A DNA stretch of 64,000 nt from Lachnospiraceae bacterium (GTDB lineage Bacteria; Bacillota; Clostridia; Lachnospirales; Lachnospiraceae), in contig CAJTEW010000015.1 in the NCBI GenBank assembly GCA_910575605.1, positions 1 to 64,000 of the forward strand. Direction: 5' to 3'. Shown here piece by piece: positions 63,354 to 64,000 of the stretch. Positions within the stretch are counted from its first letter, which is position 1; each line of letters opens with the position of its first letter. The translations under genes were made by a program, and so were the position numbers. The notes beneath the pieces are model-generated. The model was not told the origin of the DNA. It saw only the letters and a program-made list of their open reading frames with translations, and ran no database searches.

Positions 63354-64000
63354 ATGAGTATAGTTTATGAAATAATCAAATCCTGGAAGCATATAGAGGG
63401 CAATGTAAATTCCATGAACGATATTATGGAATGGATAAATATAAGAAATACAAAGCTGAAAGTAAAAATTGAAAAAGTGAATTTTTCATATGACGGCTTT
63501 TGGCATTATGATACTCAAAAAGGATATATAAAAAATTCAAACAATAGTTTTTTTCAATTAGCAGGGTATCAGGAAATAGAGGATGATATTATTGTCGAGG
63601 AGCAGCCAATTATTATTCAGGATGAGATAGGATATCTCGGCATTATCTGTAAGATGATAAATGGTGTTTTGAATTTTTTAATGCAGGCGAAAATAGAGCC
63701 GGGGAATGTCAATGTAATTCAACTTTCACCTACGATACAGGCAACAAAAAGTAATTTTACAAAAGCACATGGAGGAAGAGAGCCAGCTTATCTTTCGTAT
63801 TTTGTTAATGCTAAGAAATATACTGTGCTTGTTGACCAATTACAGTCAGAACAGGCATCGCGGTTTTATAAGAAGAGGAATCGAAATATTATAATTTTGG
63901 TGGAAGATGAGATCGAGGTTTTAGAGGATCACATGTGGATGACATTGGGACAGATTAAAGAATGCATGAAACAGGATAATCTCGTTAATATGGATACCCG
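63354..64000 (+). CDS. NDP-hexose 2,3-dehydratase (partial, runs off the window)
   Basis: ATG 63354 follows GGGGAGA; 215 codons are present and the frame is open at the edge. FFQLAGYQEIEDD, EEQPIIIQDEIGYLGIICKM, NFLMQAKIEPGNVNVIQLSP, TIQATKSNFTKAHGG and DQLQSEQASRFYKKRNRN are hallmarks of the 2,3-dehydratases best known from antibiotic deoxysugar pathways. It removes the C2 hydroxyl of an NDP-4-keto-6-deoxyhexose, and the 3-keto product is then reduced or aminated. The full protein is usually about 450 aa with two related halves. Confidence 0.88.
   Translation, partial: MSIVYEIIKSWKHIEGNVNSMNDIMEWINIRNTKLKVKIEKVNFSYDGFWHYDTQKGYIKNSNNSFFQLAGYQEIEDDIIVEEQPIIIQDEIGYLGIICKMINGVLNFLMQAKIEPGNVNVIQLSPTIQATKSNFTKAHGGREPAYLSYFVNAKKYTVLVDQLQSEQASRFYKKRNRNIIILVEDEIEVLEDHMWMTLGQIKECMKQDNLVNMDT

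Overview
The window looks like a chromosomal segment of a gut Clostridia, most likely Lachnospiraceae. The genes are AT-leaning with strong AGGAGG-type ribosome sites. They include a Firmicutes-type (T7SSb) type VII secretion locus, a V-type ATPase with sodium-site residues, a glycine-reductase-like selenoprotein, the large Bacillus/Clostridium form of SRP RNA, a YjiM/DCCP-type protein and a VanW protein. No rRNA, tRNA, CRISPR array or complete insertion sequence was recognised.

Layout. (1) 1-1160: an ATC-hydrolase-like gene, a truncated response-regulator remnant and a long palindromic repeat. (2) 1178-11326: a type VII secretion operon (esaA-like, WXG100, essA-like, esaB, essB, essC), then a small helical partner, a candidate effector with a C-terminal papain/C39-like cysteine protease domain, and a small coiled-coil protein. 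(3) 11330-20464: an arabinan or arabino-oligosaccharide locus (ABC importer, GH51, LacI regulator, GH43 and a secreted sialidase-fold, possibly GH93-like, enzyme) with two identical LacI-type operators. (4) 20634-23476, minus strand: aroF, aroB and an SDR reductase. (5) 23654-28928: NagZ-like lipoprotein, an acidic HTH protein, dGTPase, a Lachnospiraceae-type protein and tadA. (6) 29019-36967: a GntR-HTH/argininosuccinate-lyase-like fusion, divergent from a TRAP transporter plus grdX, grdE and a selenocysteine-containing grdB. This looks like an uncharacterised import-and-reduce pathway. (7) 36977-46336: SRP RNA between inverted repeats, radical SAM, VanW, AIRS-like, Lrp, aminotransferase, an unknown protein and a DCCP/YjiM homologue. 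(8) 46557-55980: trmL and a nine-gene V-ATPase operon with sodium-binding residues. (9) 56108-64000: a candidate invertible promoter with 21-bp inverted repeats, a TnpB-like protein lacking all three RuvC acidic residues, a structured RNA candidate, and a surface-polysaccharide operon (TarI/IspD-like, glycosyltransferase-propeller fusion, DegT aminotransferase, Gfo/Idh oxidoreductase, NDP-hexose 2,3-dehydratase running off the end).

Two assemblies stand out. The first is region 9, where a nuclease-dead TnpB (TldR-like) heads a polysaccharide operon behind what looks like a phase-variable promoter currently facing away from it. The second is region 6, where a regulator carries an apparently intact lyase active site and faces a TRAP transporter joined to an orphan, substrate-specific reductase component B. 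A GGGGAC-bounded palindromic repeat family is scattered through the window. It supplies the last codons and stops of at least two genes, brackets the SRP RNA gene and interrupts the V-ATPase operon.

All functional names come from reading motifs. No database search was possible.
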